A DNA stretch of 64,000 nt from Lactifluus volemus (Eukaryota; Basidiomycota; Agaricomycetes; Russulales; Russulaceae), in contig WTXI01000150.1 of the NCBI GenBank assembly GCA_022376515.1, forward strand, positions 24,962 through 88,961, given 5' to 3'. Below the pieces are notes generated by a model. The model ran no database searches, had not been told where the DNA came from, and was given only the letters and a program-made list of their open reading frames with translations. Both the position numbers and the translations under genes were made by a program. Below, piece by piece: positions 42,883 through 54,979 of this stretch (position 1 is its first letter; each line of letters opens with the position of its first letter).

Positions 42883-44448
42883 ATGCCTGGTTGCTGCTCT
42901 ACCATCATTTACCCTGCCCTCATCAGAAGGCTCCGAGTCGGCCAAAGTAAGCAATTCCAACTCATGACCTTTGTATCCCTGATCTGATCACAAACTTGCG
43001 ATTTAATAGGGCTCAACAGCAATAGATGTCATTCACCTATCCATATCCTCAACGACGACGTGCTTCTCAATATATTTCATTTGTATCGTCTGGCCGATCC
43101 AGACGAGTATAAAGATGAGAGTGGCCTGTTTAACTTTAAATGGGGCCGTCAACGTTGGTGGTACAAACTGGCACATGTTTGTCGACTGTGGCGGAATATT
43201 ATTCTTGAATCACCATCCGGGCTCGACCTTCATCTGTTCTGCACTAATGGTGTGCCTGTAGCAGACATGCTTGCACATTCACCACCTCTACCACTCACCA
43301 TCTGTTATGACGGCGATCGTGTGGTAACAGCAGAAGATGAATCGGGTATATTCCTCGCACTTTCGCACCGTGATCGCGTTCGCCACATTGACTTTTGGGA
43401 CCTCCAAAATGCTGGAACGCTTGTCAAGGCTATGGGCGATCAATTCCCAAGTCTGGAACGCATGTATATCCATTCTCCAGCCGAAGAAGTGGTCCTTCCC
43501 GTAACGTTTCAAGCGCCCAATTTACGCCATTTCAGAATGATGACGGCCTCCCTTTCAATCCAATCTCCTTTGCTCACAACTACTGCCGGTCTTGTCACCC
43601 TCATGCTTAGAGATATCCCATCATCCTCCTATTTCCCTCCGAGTCATCTCCTTTCCCAGATTTCACTTATGCTCCAGCTAGAGATACTCGCCATTGATTT
43701 TCGTCCCTCTCCTCCCAACCGTGACATTGAAATGCAGCTGCACAACTGGCAGACCCCAGACATGACCACTTTTCCTAACCTACACTGGTTTGCGTTCGCT
43801 GGTGTGAGCGCCTATTTGGAGGCCCTTGTCGCTCGGATCAGCGCCCCTTCCCTTAATACCCTTCAAGTCTATCTTTTCGATCGGCTCTCCGATACTGTCC
43901 CACGACTCTTGCAGTTCATGCAAACATCCAAGAGCCTCACATTTGGCGCTGTCCAGGTAACCTTCGGTGCACTTGTCGTTTCATTACATGCGGTCCCTTG
44001 GAAGTGGGACACTCCTTTGATGTTGGAGATCGAGTGCGGCGGTCTCGACTGGCAGGTTGAATCTGCGGTGCAACTTTTTGGTACACTTTCACCCATACTT
44101 TCTGTTGTCGAGAAAGTCGCATTCAGCTACGAAGAGCACGATCCATCATCAGAATGGCACAACATCGTCGACCCCAGTCAGTGGCGTGAACTTCTTATGT
44201 CGTTCACCAACGTGAAGACCATTCATGTGCAAGATGATCTCGTCAGCAAAATCTTCCCTTCCTTATCATCTGACGATGGAGGGCAACCACTGGAACTCCT
44301 TCCGAACCTTGAGGAGGTTGGATATTCTGGAGGAAGCGATGCTCAGGACGCAGTTACCACATTTATCGATGAACGACAAGTAGCGGGTCATCCCATCAGC
44401 CTGCAGTTGGTGGATAATTCGATATTCAATGAGCCTTGGGTTCTGTAG
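42883..44448 (+). CDS. F-box-like protein, copy 4
   Basis: Exon 1 (42883-42946) and exon 2 (43010-44448), joined across a 63-nt intron, give about 500 residues. F-box motif HSPIHILNDDVLLNIFHLYR, then WWYKLAHVCRLWRNIILESP. The leucine-rich remainder is collinear with copy 3. Compared with copy 3 it has an extra NW pair (LHNWQTPDMTTF) and keeps EEV in the PAEEVVLPV loop, as copy 1 does. The frame is undamaged. Its similarity to copy 3 suggests a recent tandem duplication of the whole 4.6-kb cassette. Likely role: putative SCF-type substrate adaptor; target unknown. Confidence 0.82.
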
Positions 44449-44890
44449 CCTATGGACGCTGCAGCAATGGAGCTAATTGGTGGATCGAAGTAGTATGTCT
44501 CGACACAACTACCCATATCTCAGTCGCGCTCACACCATACACTGGAATATCTTAGTCAACATAGGCGTATGCATTCTCGATGACTATCATGTATAGTGTG
44601 TGCTCCCAATGTTATCGTGCTATAGATGGCGACCCGCACATTTACAAGCCCCTCCCCTCCCCTCCCCAGCCCCCTGCTTTTCCCCCATCGAGAACAGAAA
44701 GCTTTTGCTGCGGAACGTCAGCCATATGACATACCAAGTCTATCGACAACAGAAGGGCAATACAAGCAAACGGCTCATTATGCGTTCCGTAACATGGAAC
44801 ATATGAGAGTCTCTTCCCGTCCCAGAAGTCCCAGTCTTTTTTTGGCGGAGCTAAAATTTTCGGCACAACATGCTTGCGAGAGATATTGAT
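44449..44890 (+). repeat. F-box cassette trailer, copy 4 (hairpin arm lost)
   Basis: Same trailer with the left hairpin arm missing as in copy 3 (GCGTTCC then GTAACATGGAACATATG), and AAACGGCTC preceded by a deletion. Confidence 0.7.
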
Positions 44891-45510
44891 TGGAAGCTGG
44901 GTTCAAGATACACGATTTTGAAATCCCAATTCCGGACTGCGACGCGTCGGATGATGAAACACCTAGGCTATCCTTTAATATGGTCATCGAAGCGAGGAGA
45001 GGCGGGGTTGTAGAAGGCGGTTCTGTGAGTGAATCACAGCCAATCTGTTCAAGTTGGACAAGATATTCCTGACTTGGACCTAAAGGATATGTAAGATGCG
45101 ATTGTTCCGTGTCATCTGCTTCCCTCAATGTCGCACCGTCTTTGTACTGGGACTGAGGGTCCGGCCTCCCTACCTTTTGGCTCCTTTATTCGTGAGCTTG
45201 TTTGTAGTGAGGTCACGGTATGACGATTAGATATAGATGAACATCCTCGGAGCGCGGAGCGCTAGACAAGCGATCCCGGGCCGGCGTCCTTTTGGGCTTC
45301 AGAAATCGGACCTGGACCCCTTCCTGCAAGCCCTGCTTTTGAGGAACCCGTTCAACGTGCCGGATATCTACGTCACAGTCTCGTATGCAAAAGTCCCAAG
45401 CGTTTTTTTTATGACAGCGACCAACTTAAAGTAGAAAAGGCCCCGATGGTTCTCTCCTTCATCATAAACGCTCCATCGCGACCTTCCTCGTTTTCGATCC
45501 CAGGACCCGA
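44891..45510. other. Right end of the accessory block, no assignable gene
   Basis: Two short frames (44890-45072, reading AGFKIHDFEIPIPDC; and 45237-45434, reading SDLDPFLQALLLRNPFNVP) look coding-like but are isolated and unrecognised. Confidence 0.4.
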
Positions 45511-45529
45511 CCTTAGTATTATCCTCACG

Positions 45530-46177
45530 AAGGGTTGTACCCTTGAACATGGTTCCACCTCTGCCTTGCAACCATACAGGTGTGCATCGAGATTATACTG
45601 TAGGCAGTGTATACTAAATAACACTTGAAATGAGTGCTCGATGCTGAAGATTCAGGTTCCTACGAGACCTAGAGATCATCAACCAGCCATTTACCCAGCT
45701 AATGGTACATTGCGTCATGGCTACTCGCAATTATATGGTGGCACCGCGCACATTCAGCGCGTGACGGCTTACACGCACTATACTATGCCCTCCAACGATG
45801 TTGTACCCTCCCAGCCAGGTGGGCGGACACATGGGACTGTCTATGGTCCGCCTTCTCCTGTCAGTGTCCTTCATCATTTGTACTTCCTACCCTAAGCATT
45901 CAGTTTAGAGCGCCCAATTTGGTGAGGCGCCTGAGAATGAACCTGTGACCTTGGAAAGGAGCGCAAGGGGAGCTACAGTACTCAAGACTTCAATGATGCC
46001 AACCACAATCCCGTTGTCCCCGGGATATTGACAACCAACGTATATAAGGACCTCGCAGTACGGTTTATCTACAACCCGAAATCAAACGTTGTCATGATAC
46101 ACACAGCATCGGAGGCGGGGATCGGTTTTGGCCGACTTAAAGTGAGGATCGAGCTCGAAAATGATGACGCCATATGA
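45530..46177 (+). pseudogene. Orphan family 2, copy G, decayed
   Basis: Follows the copy C order: exon-1 like GTTCCACCTCTGCCTTGCAA, an exon-2 to exon-3 region (HYTMPSNDVVPSQPGG), then the last exon with SNVVMIHTAS and KVRIELEN. Frames shift between parts, and GGAACTACAGT carries an insertion. The 3' flank again contains AGGTGTTGGCGAT. This is the last copy before the conserved gene block. Confidence 0.7.
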
Positions 46178-46677
46178 GAACATAGTGCCATACTAAAGTG
46201 TGCGGAGAGAATGGTAAGCGGTAGTCCCCATTTTTGTTTGATCTTAGGTGTTGGCGATGTTCTGGTACCGGGCGAAAGAAAAGAAAAGAAATTTTGCTTC
46301 AGTACGACTCTGCTGGTAGCGCAGTTCCATGACCAAAGTGTTTCTAAAGAGAGCTGATAGCACAGCAAGGGATGACGACATTCGAAGAGAAGCGGTGGAT
46401 TGGGATCCCAATTTGCCAGTCTACTCTCCTAGTTGCGCGTAGAACTTAAGTGGTGTTATATACAAAAACCCTCGACAGAACCATCCAGCTGCATCTGTAG
46501 AATGTTTAACGCGACTTACAAAAAGTCGGTTGTTTTGTTTGTTTAAAGGAAGGCGTGAGAAATAAATTGAGAGTCCGTTCAGCAGAGGGAAACGACCAAG
46601 ACGAGCCGGAAATCTCGCGAGGCCAATTCCGCCCCAGCGCGCTCGACGCTGGCGACATTACTTATCCACTCTCGTCT

Positions 46678-48558
46678 ATGAACATTACCTCAACTATTAC
46701 AGTAAATCCCGACCATCTCATGATACATTCCGAGGCCTCTGGCAAGCGCAAAGCCTCAGACGAACACTCCAACGCTGCACCCAAGTCTAAACGAACGCGC
46801 AAAGATGTGAGTTCCTCCATCCTATCTCTTTAGACGACAATGTTGAATGCCATGGAGCAGAACGCCGCTTCCCAGAAGCGTAAACGTATGCGTTTAGCTA
46901 TATGCTCTTCCGTGATCTTGTCATGCTAATATGCATTCTCATTACGATTAACTTAGTTCCCAATGGCGAAGAAAAGCGTAGTGGTCTTGTCATCATCCGT
47001 GGCTCTCAATCCCAACCACCCTCTTCCCAACCCTCTTCCGATAATAGCAACGCTCTCGCCGGGCCATCACAACCGCCTAACAAGAAGTTTCGTGCCGCAT
47101 CCGCAAAGGCATCTAGCAGTAAGGCGAAACACAAAACTCCCGATGAAGATGGTATTGTTGAAGAAGATGTGCGGCTTATGGAGATGGAGGCCGATGCCCT
47201 TCGACGCTCTGCGCATCGTTCACGCGATTCACTACCTAGTGGCGATTCCCTTCTCCCGCTCGCGCCCCGTGAGACACCCAAGATTGAACAGAACCGTGCA
47301 ATGCGCGGTGAAGGCTCCCGTACACCCCGGAGAGCATCGATGTCCTCGCGCGGCAAGCGCTTGAGCAACAGTTTTGAAAGAGCCGGGATTATCAGTGTGT
47401 AGCAAACTCACTCTACGTTGCCCATCCCTGATCTGTCCCCATAGCACAACCCCATTCTTCGGTGGACGACGCGAGCCTCTACAAACACATCGATTCCGAA
47501 CTTCCGGATCCTGATCGCGCGCGACAACTGATCATCCTCTGTGCCGCACGGGCCCCGCTGCCTGCACCTCGTGAAGGGAAAGACCCACCCGATCAGCCGT
47601 CTGAGAAGGGGATGAAGCTGTTACAAGAACTTAAGGACGATGTACTACTTTTATTGGCGGAGCGAAAGGTTGACATGAACGTGATGTCGACCGATCAACC
47701 GGATTCGGCTGCAAGTGGAAGTGTGGACGTACGGACAAACGAACAAAATGTCAACAATCGCGCCAGGACAACCAGATTCAAGGACGAAATTCGCACGTAT
47801 GTCTTTCGTTGTGTTCAGACTCGTCGTTTCATTGACGTTTGTCTTGTCGGGCGACAGGGCAAAGGCAGAGGACGACGCATGGGCAACGGTTACACAATTT
47901 TACAATGCTTACCAAGAAACAGTGACGAAGGGATTGGAACAACGACAGAAAGCGAAGGGCAAGTCTCGTGCCCAGCCAGGGGAAGACTTGCGAACATCGG
48001 AATTGCCGAAGCAATTACAAGAGGCAAGCGACCTGGCGCTCAACGTCTTGGCAAAGGATGCCACGGGCGAGCATAACCCCCACGGCCACCGATGGAACGA
48101 CCTTCGTGTGAAGGTGTGTCCTAAAGCCCCGTTTATCTAGCATTCGTACTAATCCCTCGCACTCACAGACCGATGAGCTCCATTCCTTTGTCAACACCGC
48201 CGTTCAATCAGCCAGTGTTGTGGAAACAGACCTAGATCGGCGCTTCAGCCATCTCAAACATGTCCTCCACTCACGGACCCGACGCGCGGCATCGCCGACG
48301 ACCCAACCTCCCTCCACCCTCTCGACGTACCTCCCCCGGCGTCCCGCGGATCCATCAGAATCGCGTGACTTGTTTCGCGCGCTTGCACGCGTCGATGCGG
48401 CCCGTCCACCAACGCAAGTCGGGGCCGCGGCCAGCCGTGCGGCACGCGAAGTGCTGCGCGCGCAGGATACACCAGCGAGCGAGCGCCGTATCACGCCCGT
48501 AGCCCCGCCTACACCCCGTACGCCACGACGGCCAGGCACGCCTGGCCGTGGGCGATGA
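46678..48558 (+). CDS. Kinetochore protein Dsn1/Mis13 (MIND/Mis12 complex)
   Basis: Six-exon model: 46678-46806, 46858-46885, 46957-47394, 47445-47796, 47858-48113 and 48169-48558, giving about 530 residues. The diagnostic block spans the third intron: RGKRLSNSFERAGII joined to TQPHSSVDDASLYKHIDSEL and DPDRARQLIILCAARA, the conserved core of the Mis13 family. Dsn1 is a subunit of the four-protein MIND complex that links centromeric chromatin to the Ndc80 complex at kinetochores. The N-terminal third is basic and low-complexity (LPNGEEKRSGLVIIRG). The central helices contain TVTQFYNAYQETVTKGLEQR. The first intron (51 nt) and the first ATG are the least certain parts. Confidence 0.88.
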
Positions 48559-50370
48559 CTTTTGAGAACCACTGTTTTTGTTTTTATTATTTCGGGATAA
48601 TACCAGGTTTTATTTTTCCCCTTTTCCCTTCTCGTAACCCCCCTTCGTTTTGCTATTTCTGGTGTCTCTTCCTTTGCTTTGTTAGTTAGTTGTGTCGCAT
48701 CTTTCGTTCATGCTCGTCCTCAAATTTTGTATGTAGCGATGACGCTAGGTATTATTAGTACACTTGGAACCCGAAAAGTCGGGCAGGGGGGTTGCCGAAA
48801 TGGCATGTTCACCTCGGGATCTCGGTCCCTCAAAGCAATAATTCTAGCGAAGGTTAAAAGTTGGGACTCACACAACTTGTCGACTCTATTAGCTCTTTGT
48901 TTCTTTTTGGCTATTGTGATCCGCGCCTTTCGCCTCTTGAACCCATGGCAATTCTTCGAGATGTTCCATGCTGAACTGACTTTTTTGCTCCGAGGAAAAC
49001 GTCGTCGCAAGAATGTGTAGAGCACGTAAGTCCTTTTTTTTTCAACTGCATGGACAATTCACTTAAGGGCACTGTCCGCGGCGATGATGGGCACACTTTT
49101 GTGGCCCTTCCCCGTTTTATCACATCGCTTGAATCTTGCCAGTGCTTCCATTTAGAGAGCTACAAATCAATTTCAGATCTCTTGCCCAGCAAACGATTAC
49201 ACACCTTCGTCGGCGTCCTGAATTGAGCGGTTCGGGATTGGGGTACCAATGACTTGCAGGCCAATTTGGGAAGGCCCAAACGTGAAAAAGCACAAAAAAG
49301 TATTTATTCAGCTCTCGGTTGTACAGTAGTACATTGTGGCTGCTGCTGGGTTTTATCGTGCCAGTGTTCCGGGAGATTTTGATCCCGATTTCATACATTC
49401 GGAACGTTTGCGGGGAAATAGGTAAGCGAAAGGTCTCAGGAGATGGAGTCAACGTCGTCGGAAAATGAGCGGTTTGAAGCACAGAAAATCAGGGGCCCGA
49501 GATATCTGGTCGAAAATGGTGGCTCAAACATGGATTGACGTCGTTCAGTTTGCCAGCACAGGGGGACTGAAATCTTTACAGTCCACACTATAGTGACATA
49601 GCGCTTCAGAAGTTGACCACAACAACATTTGTCCGCCGGCGTTACAGAGGACCGTGTTGTGGTGCCTGCAAACCGCCAGTTGTCCGTAAAGGCCAAACTC
49701 AGGGGAAGATTAAGCTCAAAAAAGGTACACGTACCCCGCAGGTGAAAGCGTCGCCCCGGGTCACGGTGAAGTTTGGGTCAGCGATCGGGTTCTTCTGAGA
49801 GTGCATAGGATGATCCGTTTTGCCCTGCATGTAGGGCTCTATGTAGTTGACGTATACTGTAAGTCTGGTCACATGAAAGAAAGATCCGGAGTGAGAGTTA
49901 TCGTCGGTGCATATCCACGGATTCAAGAGAGTAACCGGTTATGCCACACTGGCAAGACCGACGATTTTCATCCATTCGCCAAAATTTCCTGCATTTCATG
50001 ACTGTATCACATGCATGATCTTTACTTTGGGATCATCCTCACAGACAACTTGTCAGCGTGTCTTCAGAGAGGTACAGCATTTTTCGCAGAGTGGATTTTA
50101 CGTTGTGTCGGTAAAAAATTTAATTTTTTCGTTGGCTATGATGCTTCATTTCGACTGACCCTGACCGGAAAGCTCGAGAAGGCGAGAGATTTCCGGTTTC
50201 CCGGGCCACGCGACGCGGAGCTGTGATGATTTGTCATCTACCGCCACCGCCACGCCTTGCACAGCTTGTCATGGTCAGGCCCGACCACAAATCGCAAATC
50301 TGGTGGAACCACACACCTTGACACACAACCGACATCTCCATTTTTCCGGAATTCATCCAACACCTTTACC
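48559..50370. other. Intergenic, no gene recognised
   Basis: Several frames of 60-120 codons on both strands (such as 48679-49020 and 49120-49482) have no known motifs, and their composition fits chance. T-rich sequence just after 48558 probably contains the Dsn1 polyadenylation region. Confidence 0.4.
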
Positions 50371-50917
50371 ATGGCTCTCGTCTCCCAAGGTGGACCATCA
50401 AACGCCATCTCACGGGAGGGCTCGCGTACGGTACTCGTCAGCGAGCAGCACGACGCCTCTGTGCAACCGGATCTTGTACCTGGGGGAACTTTACATCTTC
50501 GTGGGGGTCTGCGCGACCGCCCACATGTGGCATGGGGTGAGGATGTCGTAGACAATGAAGGTCTTGGCAGAAAGAAGTCTAAAAGTGGGTGTGTCGAATT
50601 TTGACCTAATAAGAACAAAATAATGCTAATGAGGTACCCTAGTTTGTTGTATCTACCATAAGCCAAGAGAGTTTGACGAATCGTCGTCATCTGATTCATC
50701 AGGGTCGGAAACTGACGCTGATGAGGGTACTGCTAGGCCAAGCGGGCAGTATCACCATCATCGCCATGGTCATCGCCATCACGTGGATAGGGAGGGTGAT
50801 GGCGGAGAGCGAGGTGATAAAGGAGGGGACGACGAGGATGATCGAAAACGGAGTAATAATACTAATAATGCGTATGAACGGATGTCAACAGGAAAGGGAA
50901 AAGGGAAATCGAGTTGA
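50371..50917 (+). CDS. YPI1: Type 1 protein phosphatase inhibitor Ypi1 (PPP1R11-like)
   Basis: Exons 50371-50584 and 50643-50917 give about 162 residues. The splice restores the family signature: HVAWGEDVVDNEGLGRKKSK continues ICCIYHKPREFDESSSDSS. This Cys-Cys-x-Tyr-His-Lys-Pro block is the hallmark of Ypi1/inhibitor-3, which binds PP1 (Glc7) and helps direct it to nuclear roles. The N-terminus (GSRTVLVSEQ) is also typical. The C-terminal tail is acidic, His-rich and ends in Gly/Lys. The length is normal and the gene appears intact. Confidence 0.9.
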
Positions 50918-51345
50918 ACTTTGAGTTTGACCAGAGTTGGACAAGACCGAGTGTCCATTTAACCAGTTTGAGGGCAGTGTCAAAAAGCACAGCGCTAACG
51001 TTGACATGACACACATGTATACATGTGAAGCGTGGCCTGCACCACCCCTCATATGCTGCGCAATATCATTTTTTCCCCTATGAAATGATTTTTTTTTTCC
51101 CTTGCAGTCAATCGAGTCAGTTAGAATTTGTTTATTTTATTTTCATAATGAGCCAACACCGTGGAAAGGCCTTCCCGTAACCACAGGGCTTCGTCATCGT
51201 CCGGCGGTCGTGTCCTCCGAATGCGGTCTAACTTAATTATCAGTCAATTCTGATAATTTCCCAACTAGTGGTTTAGGGTCTCTCCATATTATCCCTAGTC
51301 ACTTGTCATTCGACCTCAGGGTACCTCTCTTTCCGCACTCCAATC
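50918..51345. other. Intergenic between YPI1 and the first zinc-cluster regulator
   Basis: About 430 bp with T-rich tracts; no frame worth naming. It probably contains the YPI1 3' end and the promoter of the next gene. Confidence 0.4.
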
Positions 51346-54300
51346 ATGTCCTCCGCTGAAGAGGACCTTAACGATCCCGACTCCAGCACTCCTCGCAGCG
51401 CCAAGAAGAGAAGAGTTCAGAGAGCGTGCGACGTATGTCGGCGAAAGAAAAGCAAGTGTCTCCGTCTCCTTGGCGTCCCATTTCAGCTGCTAATCCTTTC
51501 CTGACAGTCCGATGTATGATTCCTTCGGTCTTTCTTGGCTCTATGCAGGTCCTAACGGCCCCCACTTAGGTGATGGCAGCCAGATGCCAGGAAATAAGTG
51601 TTCAAACTGTTCTGCGTATAACTTTGAATGCAAGTACGAAGAGGCGGCCAAGGTACGCAGTCCTATCACCACTTCCCTCCTATCTACCAATCCTGACCCG
51701 CCATGTTAGAAACGGGGACCCCCCAAAGGGTGCGTGGTCTTGTCTCGACCTTGTTCACTTGTTCATCTTTCCTATCAAGTTATGTAGAAAGTCTCGAGTC
51801 TCGGCTGGAAAAGATGGAGAGCCTCCTACAACGGGTGTGTGGTCCAATTGGCATATACCTTCCCTCATTGTCCTCATCATCCCTAGCTCTGTCCCGATGC
51901 CGATTTTACACCAGAATTGGGAGCACCTATTGATCGGCAAGCTTTTATGCGACAGTCCGTATCTCGCTCCCTCCAGACAACACCCGGTACCGCCTCGTAT
52001 CGACCGCCCTCCCGGCTCCGCGGACCTAGCTCCACTTCTCTAGACGACTCGGGCGAACGCGAGCCCGAGGGAAGCGACGATGACGAGTACATTGTGATAA
52101 GCTCCAGGATAAAGTCCCTCCAAGAAACATTCAGTGATCTCTCCGTCAGCTATCGCTTCTTTGGCAAATCCAGCGGTGTCAGCCTCGTGCAGACTGCCCT
52201 CGATCTCAAATCCGAGTATAATGGCACTGAAGCAGAAGAGATGAGTAGGCGAATGGTCAATCGTCGTCCAGAGTTCTGGGTCGAGCACGCCGTGCGTCTC
52301 CTGCTGATCATCACCCCGCCCTTTGCCCAACCTGAACTGAACCGCCCTTTGACAGTGGGAACGAGCCGCGTTCCCTTTCGACGCGCCGAGTTACACCTTT
52401 CCAGAACCTGATCTGATCGAACACCTCGTCGAACTTTTCTTCTCGCGTATCAATATTTATCTCCCGCTGCTGCACCGCCCGACATTTGAACGTAATCTAC
52501 GTGACGGTCTGCACTTTCGCGACCAGGCCTTTGGGAGCGTGTTGCTGTGCGTTTGCGCTTGCGCGTCGCGCTACTCGGAGGATCCTCGGGTATTGTTCGA
52601 AAGCTTTACCGCCTGGCACTCGGCGGGCTGGAAGTGGTTCGGGCAGGTGCAGACCCTGCGCCGGAGCCTCATGGGCCCCCCCGTGTTACATGACGTACAG
52701 ATGTATGCGGTTAGTCATAATTTCGGCCGTGCGTGTCGGGAGCGGAGCTGAATGTACTCACACGCTCTATTCACAGCTCGCTTGCTTGTTCTTGCAAGGC
52801 TGTTCGGCACCCCAATCATGTTGGACCATGATTGGCGTCGGTATCCGACTTATTCAAGATGTTGGAAGGCATCGCAAGAAGATGTATACTACCCTAGATC
52901 CTATCGAAGCCGAGCAATGGCGTCGCGCATTCTGGTTCGAAACCCCAGCGTTTGTTCCTATGACAATTGGTTGATGAATCTCCACAGGGTGCTTGTTGTT
53001 CTGGATAGGCTGATGAGTGCATCATTCGGTCGGCCCTGCGCGATCCAGGAGGAAGAGTATGTCTTGAGTGCACTCGGTCATCACGCATGAATTCACGATT
53101 CTATGTTAGCTTTGACGTTGACCTGCCTACCGAAGTTGACGACGAATACTGGGAGAATGAGCACGACCCAGAACAATCATTCAAGCAACCTCCCGGGAAG
53201 CCGTCGTTACTATCGTACTTTGTCTCCTTCATCAAACTCAATCAGACCTTGGCCGTGGCACTGAGGACCATCGTAGGCCATGAATTTTTCCATTTTTGGC
53301 ATACTCAGCACTCACATCTTTTTTTTTTTGTGTAGTATTCGATCAACAAGTCAAAAAGCTTTCTGGGGTTTGTAGGGCCACATTGGGAACAGCATATTGT
53401 CGCCGAGCTTGACTCTGCACTTAACGAGTGGATCGACACCGTTCCTGGACACCGTGCGTACTTTTGTTCTGGACGATTCATCAGGTCGACTGATCGGCTC
53501 GGACAGTCAAATGGGATACAACCGGCCAGAACTTTCGGGATCTCAGATGGTTCTTGCAATCCGCAAGCTTATACAGTCATTACTATCACCTCCAAATTCT
53601 AGTGCATCGGCCTTTCATACCATCTCCCAGGAAGCCGTCTCCCTTGTCGTTCCCATCGCTTGCAATTTGTACCAACGCGGCTCGATCATGTGCACACGTG
53701 GTAGATCTCCAGCGCCGCAGAGCCCCACAGTACCCCTCTTCACATTTCCAGGCACGTGTTGACCTTACAATTAGTTTGGGGCAATGGCTGATTCCACTCC
53801 CCTCGTAACAGCTTCCCGCATTTACCGCTGCTATCGTCCTCTTGTTGAATATATGGGGCGCAAAGCGCTCCGGTACCATTCCTGACCCCAATAGAGAAAT
53901 GCAAGATGTACACAAGTGTATGGCTGTCCTCCAGGAGGCTGAAGGGCGGTGCGTGCTTGACATTCAACTTTTTTTTTTTCGTTCGGCTGATGGCTCCTTA
54001 TCCTCGTGCAGATGGCACGCTTCAGGCCGTTTGAGGTGCGCTTACCGTCTCGAGTTTGTGTCTATTGGCTTTTGACATCATCTTCTCAAGGGACGTGCTC
54101 TGCGAACTAGCATCTGTTGGAGATCTTCTGCTCCCTCAACCTAGTCCGTCATCCGCCAAACGCGAGCGCGACTCGGACAGCCCCATCTCGCTACAGTCTA
54201 GCACGAGCGCAGGCAGTCGTGCGCCGCCACCGCCTCCACAACAACAACCACAACGGGTGTCCATCTCGCCTGGGACGAGCAGCCTCGCCGGCGGCAGCAG

Positions 54301-54979
54301 CGGCACATCATTTGTGGACCCTATGTACTCCCACACGCCCGATGCGTTCGCGCAGCAGCCCTCACCCGCGGATATGCTTTCCCACCCCTCACAAGCACAA
54401 ACCTTTACGTATGCGCACCTGCCAACACACAGCGACGAGCTCGCACGCGTACCGGACCACGTGTTTCAGCAGACCGCGGAGTGGCTTGCACCGCCACAGG
54501 CCCACCGCCCACCACATCAGCATCAGCACGCTGCGGCGCCTATATACGCGGCGCCACCCGCGGGCCATCCGTCGACATCGTACGGGACGACACCGGTTGC
54601 GGAAGCGTACGCCACCTTCGCGTCACAGCTGGCCGTGCAGCCAGGGCAGTTACCTACGACGGCGGGAGGGCAAGACGGGAATATGGACATTTGGCACACG
54701 GTGCCGTCTGGTTACGAGTGCGTATTCTTTCCGTTTTACTCTGGCACTGGTGCGCTCGTCGAGAAGGACTGGCTGATGGGTACCGAATTGGATCATCATC
54801 GAATCGGTTGAAATCATTTTTTTAGGCCCGAGGACTGGAATACGTACTTTTCGACCGTGTCTGGGCTCACGCACCATTCGCATCATCATTTCCGTCCGCA
54901 CTCGACGCACTCTCATTCGACGCATTCATCGGACGCTGCGGCCGCCGCAGGAGGGTCGGGTCAGGGACCTGTGCATTGA
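51346..54979 (+). CDS. Zn2Cys6 fungal-specific transcription factor 1
   Basis: Sixteen exons are read in continuous phase: 51346-51451, 51508-51513, 51570-51652, 51710-51729, 51780-51834, 51887-52291, 52356-52709, 52777-52934, 52988-53056, 53110-53272, 53336-53453, 53507-53751, 53812-53948, 54012-54035, 54091-54717 and 54826-54979, giving about 907 residues. The zinc cluster is RACDVCRRKKIRCDGSQMPG followed by CSNCSAYNFECKY; its third Cys codon is completed by a 6-nt microexon. A dimerisation coiled coil follows (YVESLESRLEKMESLLQRL). The fungal_trans domain covers about residues 230-560 (FPEPDLIEHLVELFF, LLHRPTFERNL, MIGVGIRLIQDVGRHRK, GRPCAI). The C-terminus is Gln/Pro/His-rich. It probably binds DNA as a dimer in the nucleus; targets are unknown. 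Introns 1 (GCAAGT) and 12 (GCACGT) use GC donors. Confidence 0.88.

Noticed and set aside
46807..46833. 27-nt intron ending at TTTAG in the Dsn1 gene
   Set aside because: Too short; the next in-frame acceptor gives 51 nt and a sensible basic sequence.
54117..54776. 219-codon frame rich in Arg/His
   Set aside because: Overlaps exon 15 of regulator 1 in another frame; the GC-rich codons of that exon open it by chance.
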